Of a DNA stretch of 64,000 bases, positions 16,524-25,391 are shown piece by piece. This stretch comes from JAHIQC01 sp964565645 (GTDB lineage: Bacteria; Actinomycetota; Coriobacteriia; Anaerosomatales; JAHIQC01). Below the pieces are notes generated by a model. It saw only the letters and a list, made by a program, of their open reading frames with translations, was not told the origin of the DNA and ran no database searches. The DNA lies in contig CAZMFQ010000006.1 in NCBI GenBank assembly GCA_964565645.1, forward strand, positions 1-64,000, given 5' to 3'. Both the position numbers and the translations under genes were made by a program. Position 1 is the first letter of the stretch. Every line of letters starts with the position of its first letter.

Positions 16524-16763
16524 ATGCCTGACATCACCCCCGATCTCGAACTCGATCTCAAGGGTCTCCTCTGCCCGATGCCGATGGTCAAGGTCAGCCA
16601 GCAGATCACCAGCGTGCCGGTCGGCGGCGTGATTCGCGCGGTCGCAACCGACGCCGGATCGATGGCCGACATCCCCGCATGGGCCAAGTCCACCGGGAAC
16701 GAAGTGCTCCAGGCCGAGAAGGTCGGGAACGAGTTCGTGTTCCTCGTCAAGCGCGTGAAGTAG
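16524..16763 (+). CDS. tusA: TusA-family sulfurtransferase
   Basis: A 79-residue TusA-fold protein. DLKGLLCPMPMVKVSQ contains the single catalytic cysteine in the CPxP motif, which carries a persulfide, and the remainder (FVFLVKRVK at the end) forms the expected beta sheet. The ATG at 16524 has AAAGGA upstream; the in-frame ATG at 16506 adds six residues without a site. It stands between DsrE2 and a cytochrome-b subunit, so it is probably part of dissimilatory sulfur transfer rather than tRNA thiolation. Confidence 0.88.
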   Translation: MPDITPDLELDLKGLLCPMPMVKVSQQITSVPVGGVIRAVATDAGSMADIPAWAKSTGNEVLQAEKVGNEFVFLVKRVK

Positions 16764-16772
16764 GCGACCACA

Positions 16773-17495
16773 ATGGACTGGTTCTCCTACCTGGCGTCCG
16801 GCCTGGGCGTCTACGTGGGCCTCGTCGTGTTCACATTCGGCATGGCGTGGCGCATATGGGAATGGTCTCGCACGCCTGCCTCGACCGTCCGGCTCGGACT
16901 GTTTCCCAAGCCGGCCAGCGGACTCGGGCGCTTTGGCAAGCTTCTGAAGGACACGTTCGTGGCGCCGCAATCGGTGGCGATCGCGACCGGTGTGATGATC
17001 GCGGCGTTCGCGTTCCACCTTGCGGCACTTGCCGCCTTCGTGGGCCATTTGAGGCTCGTGCACGAGTTCGACCCGCTCGTTGCTGTGCTCGGGGTCGAAG
17101 GCATGAACTCGTTCGCGGCGTGGTCCGGTGGTGGCGCTGGCATCATCATGCTCGTCGCGGTGCTCTACTGGATCGGCAGGCGCACCTTCGGCGCCTACCG
17201 CAAGCTGTCCACTCCCGAGGACTACCTGCTGCTCGCGCTTCTCCTCGGCATCGTGATCATGGGCGATCACCTGCGGTTCGTCGGCGGGCTGCATGCCGCG
17301 ACGTACCAAGCGTGGTTCGCGAGCCTCATGGCGTTCAAGCCGGCGTTCCCCTCGGAGCTGGCCGACTCGACGACACGCCTCGCGCTCAACTGGCACATGC
17401 TGTTCGTTGACGCGTTCCTCATCTACTTCCCGTTCTCGAAGATGACCCACGCCATCGGGGCCTTCGCGACCAACCTCGTGAGGAGCTCTGAGTAG
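16773..17495 (+). CDS. NarI/DsrM-like diheme cytochrome b membrane subunit
   Basis: A 240-residue membrane protein of the NarI family (PF02665) with about five hydrophobic segments. Histidines placed in helices as b-heme ligands include AFHLAALAAFVGHLRLVHEF (about 83-102) and LNWHMLFVDAF (about 210). Members such as DsrM, HmeC and TmcC exchange electrons with menaquinone. The next gene encodes the HdrD-like iron-sulfur partner, two bases away. The pair resembles the DsrMK core found in sulfate reducers and in many anaerobes without sulfate reduction. Direction (quinol oxidation or quinone reduction) cannot be told. Confidence 0.85.
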   Translation: MDWFSYLASGLGVYVGLVVFTFGMAWRIWEWSRTPASTVRLGLFPKPASGLGRFGKLLKDTFVAPQSVAIATGVMIAAFAFHLAALAAFVGHLRLVHEFDPLVAVLGVEGMNSFAAWSGGGAGIIMLVAVLYWIGRRTFGAYRKLSTPEDYLLLALLLGIVIMGDHLRFVGGLHAATYQAWFASLMAFKPAFPSELADSTTRLALNWHMLFVDAFLIYFPFSKMTHAIGAFATNLVRSSE

Positions 17496-17497
17496 CC

Positions 17498-18763
17498 GTG
17501 GACAAGCAGCAGGTAGAAACCATCGTCGGTGTGCTCGACAAGCGCATGAACCGCCAGCTCAAGCAGTATATGGACATCTGTGCACGCTGCGCGATCTGCA
17601 AGGACGCGTGTCATCAGTACGTCGCCACGCAGGACATGAAGTACCTGCCGGCTCGTCGCGCGGAACTCATTCGCGAGATCTATCGCAAGTACTTCACGAA
17701 GGCCGGGGAGTTCATGCCGGCGCTCTACGAGGCGCGCGACCCCGACGACAACATGCTCGACGAGCTCTACGACGCGACGTACGCGTGCACCGGCTGCCGT
17801 CGCTGTACCTACTACTGTCCGTTCTCGATCGACACCGCATGGGTCACAGCGACGGCGAAGGGCATCCTGATCGCCGCGGGTCGCGGCAACGAGCTTCTGG
17901 GTCAACTTGCCGACGCCGCGATGTTCAAGGCCGAGAACATGGAGATGTTCGGCGATGTCATCGTGAGCGGCTTCAGGGACATCGAGGCGGAGCTCGCCGA
18001 GGAGTATGGCCGTCCGATCCCCGTGCCCGTCGACGTGCAGGGTGCCGACATCCTCTACGTTGCGCTTGCGGGCTCACACTCCATAAAGCCGGCGGCTTTC
18101 ATCTTTGACGCGGCAGGCGCGAGTTGGACGCTTTCGTATTGGGAGTCAGCCAACTACGGGTTCTTCTACGGCGACCCGGAGAAGGCGCGCCTCATCGCCA
18201 AGCGCTACATGGACGAGGCGAAGCGCCTGGGGGTCAAGGAGGTCGTCATCACCGAGTGCGGTCATGCGTACCGCGTGGCTGAGATGTTCTACGAGGCTTG
18301 GGCCAAAGAGAAGATGCCCTTCAAGGTGCGGCACATCCTCGAGGTCATCGATGAGTACATCAAGGCCGGCAGGATCACCGTGCGACCGGATGCGATCGGC
18401 GAGCGTGTGACCTACCACGATCCGTGTCAGATAGGCCGCAACGGGGGCATCTTCCAGCAGCCGCGAGATATCGTCGCCGCGATCGCGAGGGATTTCGTCG
18501 ACATGACCCCCAACCGTGAGAAGCAGTGGTGCTGCGGAGGCGGCGGTGGCATCGTCGCCATGGAGGAGTTCAACGACGTGCGGCTCAAGTCCGGCGCGGA
18601 GAAGGTCAAGCAAATCCGCGCAACGGGTGCGACGGTGCTTGCCTGCCCCTGCGAGAACTGCCGGCTGCAGATCACCGAACTCAACGACGTGCACGAGCTC
18701 GGGTTGCGCATCGTCCCGGTGATGGAGCTGGTCGCCGAAGCGATGATGCCGCCATCTGAGTGA
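17498..18763 (+). CDS. HdrD/DsrK-like iron-sulfur protein with two CCG domains
   Basis: A 421-residue protein. Two [4Fe-4S] motifs lie at CARCAICKDACH (about 28-39) and CTGCRRCTYYCP (about 97-108). Two cysteine-rich CCG regions follow: CGHAY and DPCQIGR, then CCGGGGGIVAMEE with CPCENC, which in HdrB/HdrD hold the noncubane clusters that act on disulfides. It starts with GTG at 17498, two bases after the cytochrome b stop. With the NarI-like subunit it should couple menaquinone to a thiol/disulfide or persulfide, and DsrE2/TusA in the same operon suggest a sulfur-carrier substrate. It has no TAT or membrane signal, so it faces the cytoplasm. Confidence 0.88.
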   Translation: MDKQQVETIVGVLDKRMNRQLKQYMDICARCAICKDACHQYVATQDMKYLPARRAELIREIYRKYFTKAGEFMPALYEARDPDDNMLDELYDATYACTGCRRCTYYCPFSIDTAWVTATAKGILIAAGRGNELLGQLADAAMFKAENMEMFGDVIVSGFRDIEAELAEEYGRPIPVPVDVQGADILYVALAGSHSIKPAAFIFDAAGASWTLSYWESANYGFFYGDPEKARLIAKRYMDEAKRLGVKEVVITECGHAYRVAEMFYEAWAKEKMPFKVRHILEVIDEYIKAGRITVRPDAIGERVTYHDPCQIGRNGGIFQQPRDIVAAIARDFVDMTPNREKQWCCGGGGGIVAMEEFNDVRLKSGAEKVKQIRATGATVLACPCENCRLQITELNDVHELGLRIVPVMELVAEAMMPPSE

Positions 18764-18770
18764 CGGGATC

Positions 18771-18794
18771 TGCCGCGCGACGCGGCATCTTGCT
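18771..18794 (+). terminator. Terminator of the sulfur operon
   Basis: TGCCGCG pairs with CGCGGCA around CGA, followed by TCTTGCTT, seven bases after the stop of the HdrD-like gene. Confidence 0.65.
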
Positions 18795-18892
18795 TGCGAA
18801 CAAGGGGCCGTCCCGCATGGGGCGGCCCTGCGCTTCAGAGGGGGCGAAGACGGGAGCTACACGACGGCCGGCGGCACGTTCGTGAAGTCAGG

Positions 18893-18930
18893 GAAAAAAG
18901 AGGAGGTCAGATGCCCTGACCTCTACTTTC
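18893..18930. terminator. Second hairpin, terminator-like in both directions
   Basis: An A run precedes GAGGTCAG (18903-18910), which pairs with CTGACCTC (18916-18923) around ATGCC; TACTTTC follows. An alternative GTCAGGG/CCCTGAC pairing overlaps it. It insulates the sulfur operon from the DUF6323 gene. Confidence 0.6.
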
Positions 18931-19012
18931 ACAATACCACGATCCGGCCTCGATTTCGAGTCCTGTATTCGCTGCGGAACGGGTGTATAACAACGTATTC
19001 GAGGTGATGCGA

Positions 19013-19591
19013 ATGCTGGTTCCATTCGGCAATGACACGGACCGGATCAAGCGCACGAGCGCAGCGCGAGAGCTCGAGTCAGTGAACGCGGCGTTGTCCC
19101 GTCACGGCCTGGTGCTCTCGCCGGCCGACATCGAGGCGCTGGTCGCCGGGCGGCGCGACGCGCTCGACACTGCGGAACGCATCGAGTTCGGAGGCGGGGT
19201 GGTCAAAGACCTGGTCCTCGCATTCGCGGGTTCACCCCACGTGTCCCAGTCGACGTTCGTGGACACCGTCCTGGAACTCCAGCAGCTCTTTTACGAGTTC
19301 AAGAACGAGTCGCTCGAGCAGGTCGCCGACGATGAACTCATCGGCAAGATGCGCGCCCTGTTCGACGAGGTCGCCAACGGGGACCTCGGCTACCTCGAGG
19401 AGGCGCTCTTCGAGGGTCTGGCGCGCCATATCCGCGAGCAGCCCGCCGGCGATCCGGACGCCGCCGATCTCGCCGAGGACACCGCGGCCATGAACGCCGC
19501 AACACTCGCGCAGCATCGCTACAACGTCTCCGACTGGGTCGATGAGACCTACGCTCCCGGCTGGGAGGGCTCAAGCTGGCTCGACGAATAG
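19013..19591 (+). CDS. DUF6323-family protein
   Basis: A 192-residue soluble, acidic, helical protein recognised by its pairing and pattern as DUF6323; function unknown. The core reads ALSRHGLVLSPADIEALVAG, and the C-terminus is NVSDWVDETYAPGWEG. The ATG at 19013 has GAGGTGA seven bases upstream, and TATAAC at 18985-18990 could start a transcript just before it, so longer GTG readings from 18983 are unlikely. It is 10 bases before the DUF6179 gene. The two families occur together in many anaerobic Firmicutes and Actinobacteria, implying a shared complex. Confidence 0.75.
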   Translation: MLVPFGNDTDRIKRTSAARELESVNAALSRHGLVLSPADIEALVAGRRDALDTAERIEFGGGVVKDLVLAFAGSPHVSQSTFVDTVLELQQLFYEFKNESLEQVADDELIGKMRALFDEVANGDLGYLEEALFEGLARHIREQPAGDPDAADLAEDTAAMNAATLAQHRYNVSDWVDETYAPGWEGSSWLDE

Positions 19592-19601
19592 GAGGCCTCC
19601 G

Positions 19602-20537
19602 ATGAGCGACGAGGATGTCCTGGTCAACTCACAGGACCCGGAGGGCGCGGCATCGGCGCTGAAGCTTGACGACGCGCTTTGGGGCGCAGGCTCACCAGAG
19701 GACGTCGCCGCGTTCCAGGACCGCTTTCTGCGCCTGCTGGAGCGGCGGACCGCGCTCTATACCATGGGCGAGAGCACGTCGGTGCCTCGGCACGTCGCAG
19801 CCGACATACTCCGCTCCGTCTGCTTTGTGCTGGGGATCGACCCGGACCGGCCGACGGTGCCCGAGCGCCTGCTGTCCGCCGATCTCGAGGCGGAGTTGCG
19901 GCGCGGGCTCGCCGAGATCGAGCGCAAGGTCGCGATGAGCGCGGAGCTGTGGGCGATGGCAGCCGCGCTCATGCCAGCGATCCCGAGCACCTCGCTGCAC
20001 GACACGATGGCGAGTATCGGGGACTTCCCGAAGCTCTACGAGTTCCGGTCCATGGCGCACGAGATCCCGTGCGTCTTCGACTACCCGCTGTGCCATCCGG
20101 TCGCCGACGAGCTCCTCGGCGTGGACTACATCAACGAGTACCTGCGGCGCCTGATCACGGAACTCGAGTTCCTGCAGCGCTTCGAGCCGGCGGCCTGCAT
20201 GTACGTACTCGAGCGCAGCAGCCCGGACTACGTCGAGTTGCTCGTGAACCTCTACGAGCCGGTCGCCGCCAACGCGATCGGTCGCGCTCTGATCGGGTGC
20301 GACCCGCTGCCGCTGCGCATATCCGAGCAGGAGCGGGAGCGGGTCGTCGGCGAGCTCGCTGCGCTCGGTCGGCCCGGACGGTTGCGGACGCTGCGCCACG
20401 CCGCCAGCGCGGTGGCGGACGCGCTTGGGATCGACGCCGATCGCGACCGGGAGTACCTTGCCGCGTTCGCCGAGGAGTTGCTCGAGCGGGTCGAGGTCGG
20501 GCTTGCGCCGGACGAGCTGCGCGGGGTCTTCGTGTAG
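19602..20537 (+). CDS. DUF6179-family protein
   Basis: A 311-residue soluble protein, mostly helical, without signal peptide. Identifiable segments include SVPRHVAADILRSVCFVLG, IPCVFDYPLCHP and ELEFLQRFEP. It is the standard partner of DUF6323 and is encoded directly behind it, its ATG at 19602 preceded by AGGAGG that overlaps the end of the first gene. The function of the pair is not known to me. Transcription probably continues no further, since the next gene has its own signals 112 bases on. Confidence 0.75.
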   Translation: MSDEDVLVNSQDPEGAASALKLDDALWGAGSPEDVAAFQDRFLRLLERRTALYTMGESTSVPRHVAADILRSVCFVLGIDPDRPTVPERLLSADLEAELRRGLAEIERKVAMSAELWAMAAALMPAIPSTSLHDTMASIGDFPKLYEFRSMAHEIPCVFDYPLCHPVADELLGVDYINEYLRRLITELEFLQRFEPAACMYVLERSSPDYVELLVNLYEPVAANAIGRALIGCDPLPLRISEQERERVVGELAALGRPGRLRTLRHAASAVADALGIDADRDREYLAAFAEELLERVEVGLAPDELRGVFV

Positions 20538-20649
20538 GGCCGCTTGTCCGAAGCTCACGCGTTCCCGCGCTTTCCGCGCTACTATGGGAGAGACGGGGTT
20601 CGCGCGTACGCCGGGGGACACGGCGGAGCGCTCATTTGAGGAGGGTTCC

Positions 20650-23391
20650 ATGGACAGCAAGAGTCTGAGTCCGTCTCTGGCGTTGAGGTGGGTGCTTGTG
20701 CTCGCACTCTGCCTCGCGTTCGTGCCGGTCGTTCCGGCGGCTGGTATCGTTCCGGCGACCAAGACCATCTACGTCGATCCTGTCGACGGGAACGACGCGA
20801 ACGACGGGCTGAGCTCCACCGCGGCCGTCGAGCACATCGAAGCGGCCCTTTCCCTGAGCGAGGACGGGGACTCGATCGAGCTGGCCTCCGGCGAGTACGT
20901 GGACGAGGAGTGGCCCATAGACGTACGCACGGGGGTCACGATCTACGCCGCGGATCCGAACGACGATCCGGAGTCGGCCATCATAGACGGCGGTTTCGAC
21001 TCGCAGATCATGGACATCTACTCCGAGGCGCCCGTCCGGCTCGTCGGTCTCACTTTCACGGGAGGCGAGTACTCCGAAGGTGGTGGCGCCCTCTACGTCG
21101 CCGACACCACCCTTTCTGTGGAGGAGTGCTCCTTCCTGGAGAATCACGCGAACCGCGGCTCCGCGATCTATGCGGAATCGAGCGATCTGACGATCACGGA
21201 CAGCGATTTCGGGCTCAACGGCGAGATGGTTCAGGACATGATCGCTCCTACCGTGGCCCTTTTGCCTGAGGCGACGGTCTGCGATGAGGGCGGCGCCATC
21301 TACGCCGCAAGTTCCTCCGTGGAGATCGCCGGCAGCTCCTTCAATGAGAATGGTGCGTTCGGCGCGGGCTCGGCGGTGTTCCTCGGCGGTTGTGAAGCTG
21401 TGATCGACGATTCGGAGTTCAGCGGGAACCAGTGCACGTCGCTGTTCGCGTCGTTGTCACCCGGCTCCATGCCCAACAGCATCGACCTGCTCGAGCGAGT
21501 GTCGAGTGTGCAGAACGCTGTGCAGGAAGGCGGCGTCACCGCGCAGGCGATAACCGAGACACAGGGTGGCGCGGTGAGTGCCGTGGAGACCTACCTCGAC
21601 ATCACCGACTCCGTGTTCGCCCAGAACATCTCGGTGCTCGGGGGTGCGGTGTGGGCGCCCATCGCCGTCGTGAACATCGCGGACAGCACGTTCTCGGACA
21701 ACTTCAGTATCACGGGTGCGGTGGACATCTCAGGCCTCGGCCTGAGTGTCGGGCAGGTGCCGGGCGAGAGCGCCCCCTACGACTTCCCGAGCAAGGTGAG
21801 CGCCGCAGGCTTCTACTCGAACACCATCGACTCCTGTGAGTTCACGGGCAACTGGGGGCTCATCGGAGCGGTCGCGCTCAACCCGTACGCGTACCTGACG
21901 AACTGCGTCATGTACGGGAACGGCGATATGCCCGATTGGCTGCCGCCTGTTGCGCCCGAGGAGGAGCCTTCGGTGCCGATGGCCATGTCGGTCGTCTTCT
22001 CCTTCGACACCGCTCTTTCCAGCCAGGAGGCTGACTCGCTCGCTGGCATGCAGGTCATGAACACGACCATCGCCGACAACACCGCGATGGCCGGCGTGTG
22101 GTCCCTGACCCCCGGCACGACGGTCACCAACTCGATAGTATGGAACGGTCAGGGGCTGAACTCGCTCATCGGGGCGACGCCTGTGGCGTCCGACCTTGAG
22201 ACACCGCCCGTCGCCGTGGGCCCGCTGTCCGTCGAGCCCTCCGAGGTCACCTCATGGTTCAGTGAGACTCCCGAGTTCGTCGACCCCGAGGGCGGGGACT
22301 ACCGCCTTGCGGAGGGTTCGCCGTGCATCGATACCGGCGTCGACCTCAGTGATTTCCTGACCTGGGACTTCGATCACGTCACGCGCCCGATCGACGGCAA
22401 CGAGGACGGCACGGCCGAGTTCGACGTGGGCGCTTTCGAGTACGACCCCTGGCCCAATATGCGTCTCGGGGGCGCGGACCGGTACGCCACGTCGGTCGCG
22501 ATCGCGCAGCAGCACTTCCCCGATGGCGCTGACACCGTGGTGCTCGCAACCGGCGCCAAGTTCGCCGACGGCCTCTCATCCGCCGGTCTGGCGGGCGTAT
22601 ACGATGCCCCGATCCTGCTCACAGACCCCAAGACGCTCCCCGCAGTCGTTGCTGACGAGATCGTCCGACTCGGTGCCGGCCGTGTGGTGATCGTCGGCGG
22701 GACAGAGGCTGTCTCCGACGGAGTCGCCGACGCGGTCGCGGATCTCGGCGAGATCACGGTCGATCGTATCGGCGGCGCCGACCGCTACGAGACCGCCGCG
22801 ATGATCGCCGACGAGATCGTCGGCGAGTTGGGCGAGGACTACGACGGCATGTTCTTCGTCGCACGCGGCGACCTGTATGCCGACGCGCTGACGGCAAGCC
22901 CCGTCGCCTGGTCCAACATGGTGCCGATCCTGCTCGTCGAGCCCGGTGAGATGCCGGATGCTACCGTCGATGTGATCACGTCGCTCGGAGGCGGAAGCGC
23001 CGTCATCGTGGGTGGCGCGAACGCGGTGGGCACCGGCGTCGAGGCCTCTGTTCGCTCGGTTGCCGACAGCGTCGAACGCATCACCGGGACCGACCGCTAC
23101 GACACTTCCGCGCAGTTCAGCATGTGGGCCGTTGACGGCGCGTACGCCGACTGGTCGCAGATCGGCATCGCGACCGGCGAGAAGTTCCCCGACGCTCTCT
23201 CCGGTGGCGCCGGTGTCGGTACCCGCAATGGCGTCGTGCTCCTGACCCCGCGGGCATCCATGCACGCATCGATCGAGAGCGTGATCTCCGACAACGCCGC
23301 AGGAATCGACTCGATCGAGGTCTTCGGCGGCGAAGCAGCGGTCACGCCGGATGTCTACGACGCGATCATGGCGCTGCTCGCAACGGACTGA
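20650..23391 (+). CDS. Exported beta-helix protein with C-terminal CWB2 wall anchor
   Basis: A 913-residue surface protein. Residues 1-35 form a signal peptide (WVLVLALCLAFVPVVPAAG). TIYVDPVDGNDANDG opens a right-handed beta-helix of the pectate-lyase/DUF1565 type (about 40-600) with repeating coils such as SVEECSFLENHANRGSAIY and CIDTGVD near its end. Three CWB2 repeats follow (about 608-700, 702-803 and 805-913). The beta-helix is often carbohydrate-binding or -cleaving, but no catalytic set is evident and it may be structural adhesin. ATG at 20650 lies four bases after GAGGAGGG; upstream in-frame readings run through the promoter. A strong convergent terminator follows at 23423. Confidence 0.87.
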   Translation: MDSKSLSPSLALRWVLVLALCLAFVPVVPAAGIVPATKTIYVDPVDGNDANDGLSSTAAVEHIEAALSLSEDGDSIELASGEYVDEEWPIDVRTGVTIYAADPNDDPESAIIDGGFDSQIMDIYSEAPVRLVGLTFTGGEYSEGGGALYVADTTLSVEECSFLENHANRGSAIYAESSDLTITDSDFGLNGEMVQDMIAPTVALLPEATVCDEGGAIYAASSSVEIAGSSFNENGAFGAGSAVFLGGCEAVIDDSEFSGNQCTSLFASLSPGSMPNSIDLLERVSSVQNAVQEGGVTAQAITETQGGAVSAVETYLDITDSVFAQNISVLGGAVWAPIAVVNIADSTFSDNFSITGAVDISGLGLSVGQVPGESAPYDFPSKVSAAGFYSNTIDSCEFTGNWGLIGAVALNPYAYLTNCVMYGNGDMPDWLPPVAPEEEPSVPMAMSVVFSFDTALSSQEADSLAGMQVMNTTIADNTAMAGVWSLTPGTTVTNSIVWNGQGLNSLIGATPVASDLETPPVAVGPLSVEPSEVTSWFSETPEFVDPEGGDYRLAEGSPCIDTGVDLSDFLTWDFDHVTRPIDGNEDGTAEFDVGAFEYDPWPNMRLGGADRYATSVAIAQQHFPDGADTVVLATGAKFADGLSSAGLAGVYDAPILLTDPKTLPAVVADEIVRLGAGRVVIVGGTEAVSDGVADAVADLGEITVDRIGGADRYETAAMIADEIVGELGEDYDGMFFVARGDLYADALTASPVAWSNMVPILLVEPGEMPDATVDVITSLGGGSAVIVGGANAVGTGVEASVRSVADSVERITGTDRYDTSAQFSMWAVDGAYADWSQIGIATGEKFPDALSGGAGVGTRNGVVLLTPRASMHASIESVISDNAAGIDSIEVFGGEAAVTPDVYDAIMALLATD

Positions 23392-23422
23392 TACTCGTCG
23401 CGCCGACCGCAACGCGCGTACT

Positions 23423-23454
23423 CAGGGGGCCGCTCCGAAGGGGGCGGCCCCCTG
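23423..23454. terminator. Bidirectional terminator between convergent genes
   Basis: CAGGGGGCCGC pairs with GCGGCCCCCTG around a short loop. It ends five bases before the stop of the convergent DUF1295 gene. No T run, but the stem is 11 pairs of nearly pure GC. Confidence 0.65.
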
Positions 23455-23458
23455 TGCG

Positions 23459-24373
23459 CTATCGTGCGCGCAACTTGGGCACCAGCACCGGCGTGGTGCG
23501 CTTGTACTCCTCGTACTCGGCCTGTCCGCTCCAGCGCTCCTCGGCCTTCTTCTCCAGAAGCGGGATGCCGCTGACTCTTGTGAGCAGCAGGTACACGAAC
23601 AGTGGCGAGATCAGGGTCGCGTACTGCCAGCCGCCCAAGGCGGGGAACGCGATGACGGCGATGCCGACCCACAGCACGATCTCGCCGAAGTAGTTGGGGT
23701 GGCGGGAGAGCGCCCAAAGTCCCGATCGGATGAACGTGCCCTTGTTCGCCGGATCGCGCCTGAAGCGGTTCTTCTGGGCGTCCGCCGTCGCTTCGAACGC
23801 GAAACCCACGAGCCAGACCGCAAGCCCCGCGAGCGCGAAGCCATCGAGCGCGCCGGAGGCTTCGTCCGAGGTCACGGCTCCCAGCGCCGCGGCCAGCGTC
23901 AGGCTCACCCAGAGCCCCTGCAGGGTCCAGGTCATGAGGAACTCCGGCAGCGAGTTCTTGATGTGGTCGAACCGTTCGTCCTTGCCCGCGCGGCGCACGC
24001 GGCGGAACAGGAAGCTGCCGAGTCTGACGGCCCAGACCAGCACGAGTGCCGTCAGAACGAGTGAGCGGGGGGTCGCCTTACCGCTCGCGAACACAGCGAA
24101 CAGCATGACCGAGATGTACGTCAGGCTGCCGGTGATGTCGAAGAAGTGCTCGGTCCGCATGAGATACGAAGGCACGAAGACCAGCCACTGCACCAGGTAG
24201 GCGATGCCTACGCATAGCGCGAACACCGGCACGCCGCGCAGGGCGGCGCCGCCCTGTGAGCCCGCCCACGCCATCGCCCCGCCGATCAGCACGGCCGCCG
24301 CGATCGCCACGGGAGCTCCCTTTCGTGCATCCGCCATGTCGTGCCCCGATCCGCGCGTCGCGCCGGAGAACAT
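23459..24373 (-). CDS. DUF1295 / steroid 5-alpha-reductase-like membrane enzyme
   Basis: A 304-residue protein with about seven hydrophobic segments. The C-terminal third holds the family hallmark GTFIRSGLWALSRHPNYFGEI and QAEYEEYKRTTPVLVP, which in DUF1295 and isoprenylcysteine methyltransferase-type proteins bind NAD(P)H or SAM. The ATG at 24373 follows GGAGG by four bases; a second ATG at 24337 is weaker. Substrate unknown; a lipid or isoprenoid double bond is a reasonable inference. It is convergent with the beta-helix protein and divergent from the DegV gene. Confidence 0.87.
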   Translation of the reverse strand: MFSGATRGSGHDMADARKGAPVAIAAAVLIGGAMAWAGSQGGAALRGVPVFALCVGIAYLVQWLVFVPSYLMRTEHFFDITGSLTYISVMLFAVFASGKATPRSLVLTALVLVWAVRLGSFLFRRVRRAGKDERFDHIKNSLPEFLMTWTLQGLWVSLTLAAALGAVTSDEASGALDGFALAGLAVWLVGFAFEATADAQKNRFRRDPANKGTFIRSGLWALSRHPNYFGEIVLWVGIAVIAFPALGGWQYATLISPLFVYLLLTRVSGIPLLEKKAEERWSGQAEYEEYKRTTPVLVPKLRAR

Positions 24374-24393
24374 TCGTCCTCCGAGGTCAGCGC

Positions 24394-24422
24394 TTCATCT
24401 CCAATGGATATCTACCTATAGA
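24394..24422 (+). promoter_or_regulatory. Promoter of the DegV gene
   Basis: TTCATC (24394-24399), 17 bases, TATAGA (24417-24422), 28 bases before the ATG at 24450. Confidence 0.55.
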
Positions 24423-24449
24423 GAGGCCTTCGAGCGAGCAGGAGCACAC

Positions 24450-25313
24450 ATGGCTGTACGCATCGTGACCGACTCGGCAAGCAGCATCAGCGATGAGGAC
24501 GCCACACGTCTCTCCATCACTACTGTTCCCCTTCATGTCACGATCCAAGGCGCGGACCTCACACCCGAGCACCTGCGTCCCTCCGAGTTCTACGACCGGC
24601 TGGCGCGCATGACGGACCTCCCAAAGACCTCACAGCCATCGCCCGAGGAGTTCGAGTCCGTGTTCCGCCGGATCGTCTCTGCGGGCGACGAGGTCTTGGC
24701 CGTGCTGATCTCCGCGGGGATGAGCGGGACGGTCCGGTCCGCCGAGATCGCAGCCGCAGAGGTCGCGGCCGGGCGCCCCGACGCGGTCGTCCGCGTGCTC
24801 GACAGCCGCTCCAACAGCCTCGAGGAGGGGTTCGCTGTGCTCGCGGCCGCCCAATCCGCCGGCGCCGATGCGTCGCTCGACGAGTGTGCGCGGGCCGCCA
24901 CGGAGACCATGCGGCGGACCCGCTTCCTGTTCACGCCCGAAAGCCTGGAGTATCTCCGCCGCGGGGGGCGCATCTCAGGGGCGGCGGGGCTTCTCGGCAT
25001 GGTGCTCAAGGTCGCCCCGATCCTGACCGCGGACAAGGGAGCCACCGGCGTCGCGGGTGTCTCCCGCGGTGCGCACGCGGCCTGGATCAAGATCGGCGCG
25101 CTCTTGCGCAAAGACGTGGCCGCCAACGGCCTTCGCCGCGCCGCAGTGCAGTACGTGGGCGATCCGGGTGAGGCGACGAGATTCGCCGAGGAGATCGTGA
25201 TGCCCATTGTCGGCGCCGACGTCGCCATCGCGCCCATCCCCTCGGTGGTCGGACTGCATGTCGGTCCGGCTGTCGGGGTCGTCTACGAGACCGAGCGCCC
25301 GCTGCGCGGGTGA
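24450..25313 (+). CDS. DegV-family fatty-acid-binding protein
   Basis: A 287-residue DegV protein (PF02645). MAVRIVTDSASSI is the canonical start, TSQPSPEEFESVFRR the second conserved motif, and AGMSGTVRSAEIAA and RVLDSRSNSLEEGF follow. SLEYLRRGGRISGAAGLLG marks the domain boundary. In Staphylococcus, DegV (FakB) presents fatty acids to a kinase for acyl-phosphate formation; no FakA-like kinase gene is in this window. AGGAG precedes the ATG. A second DegV gene lies at 44238, so two lipid specificities are possible. Confidence 0.93.
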   Translation: MAVRIVTDSASSISDEDATRLSITTVPLHVTIQGADLTPEHLRPSEFYDRLARMTDLPKTSQPSPEEFESVFRRIVSAGDEVLAVLISAGMSGTVRSAEIAAAEVAAGRPDAVVRVLDSRSNSLEEGFAVLAAAQSAGADASLDECARAATETMRRTRFLFTPESLEYLRRGGRISGAAGLLGMVLKVAPILTADKGATGVAGVSRGAHAAWIKIGALLRKDVAANGLRRAAVQYVGDPGEATRFAEEIVMPIVGADVAIAPIPSVVGLHVGPAVGVVYETERPLRG

Positions 25314-25391
25314 CGAGCGGCTGCGGATGCGATTCCTCGGCTGGTATCATGGCGGTGCCGATCAAGCGTGCGACCACCGGGGATGTGACGA

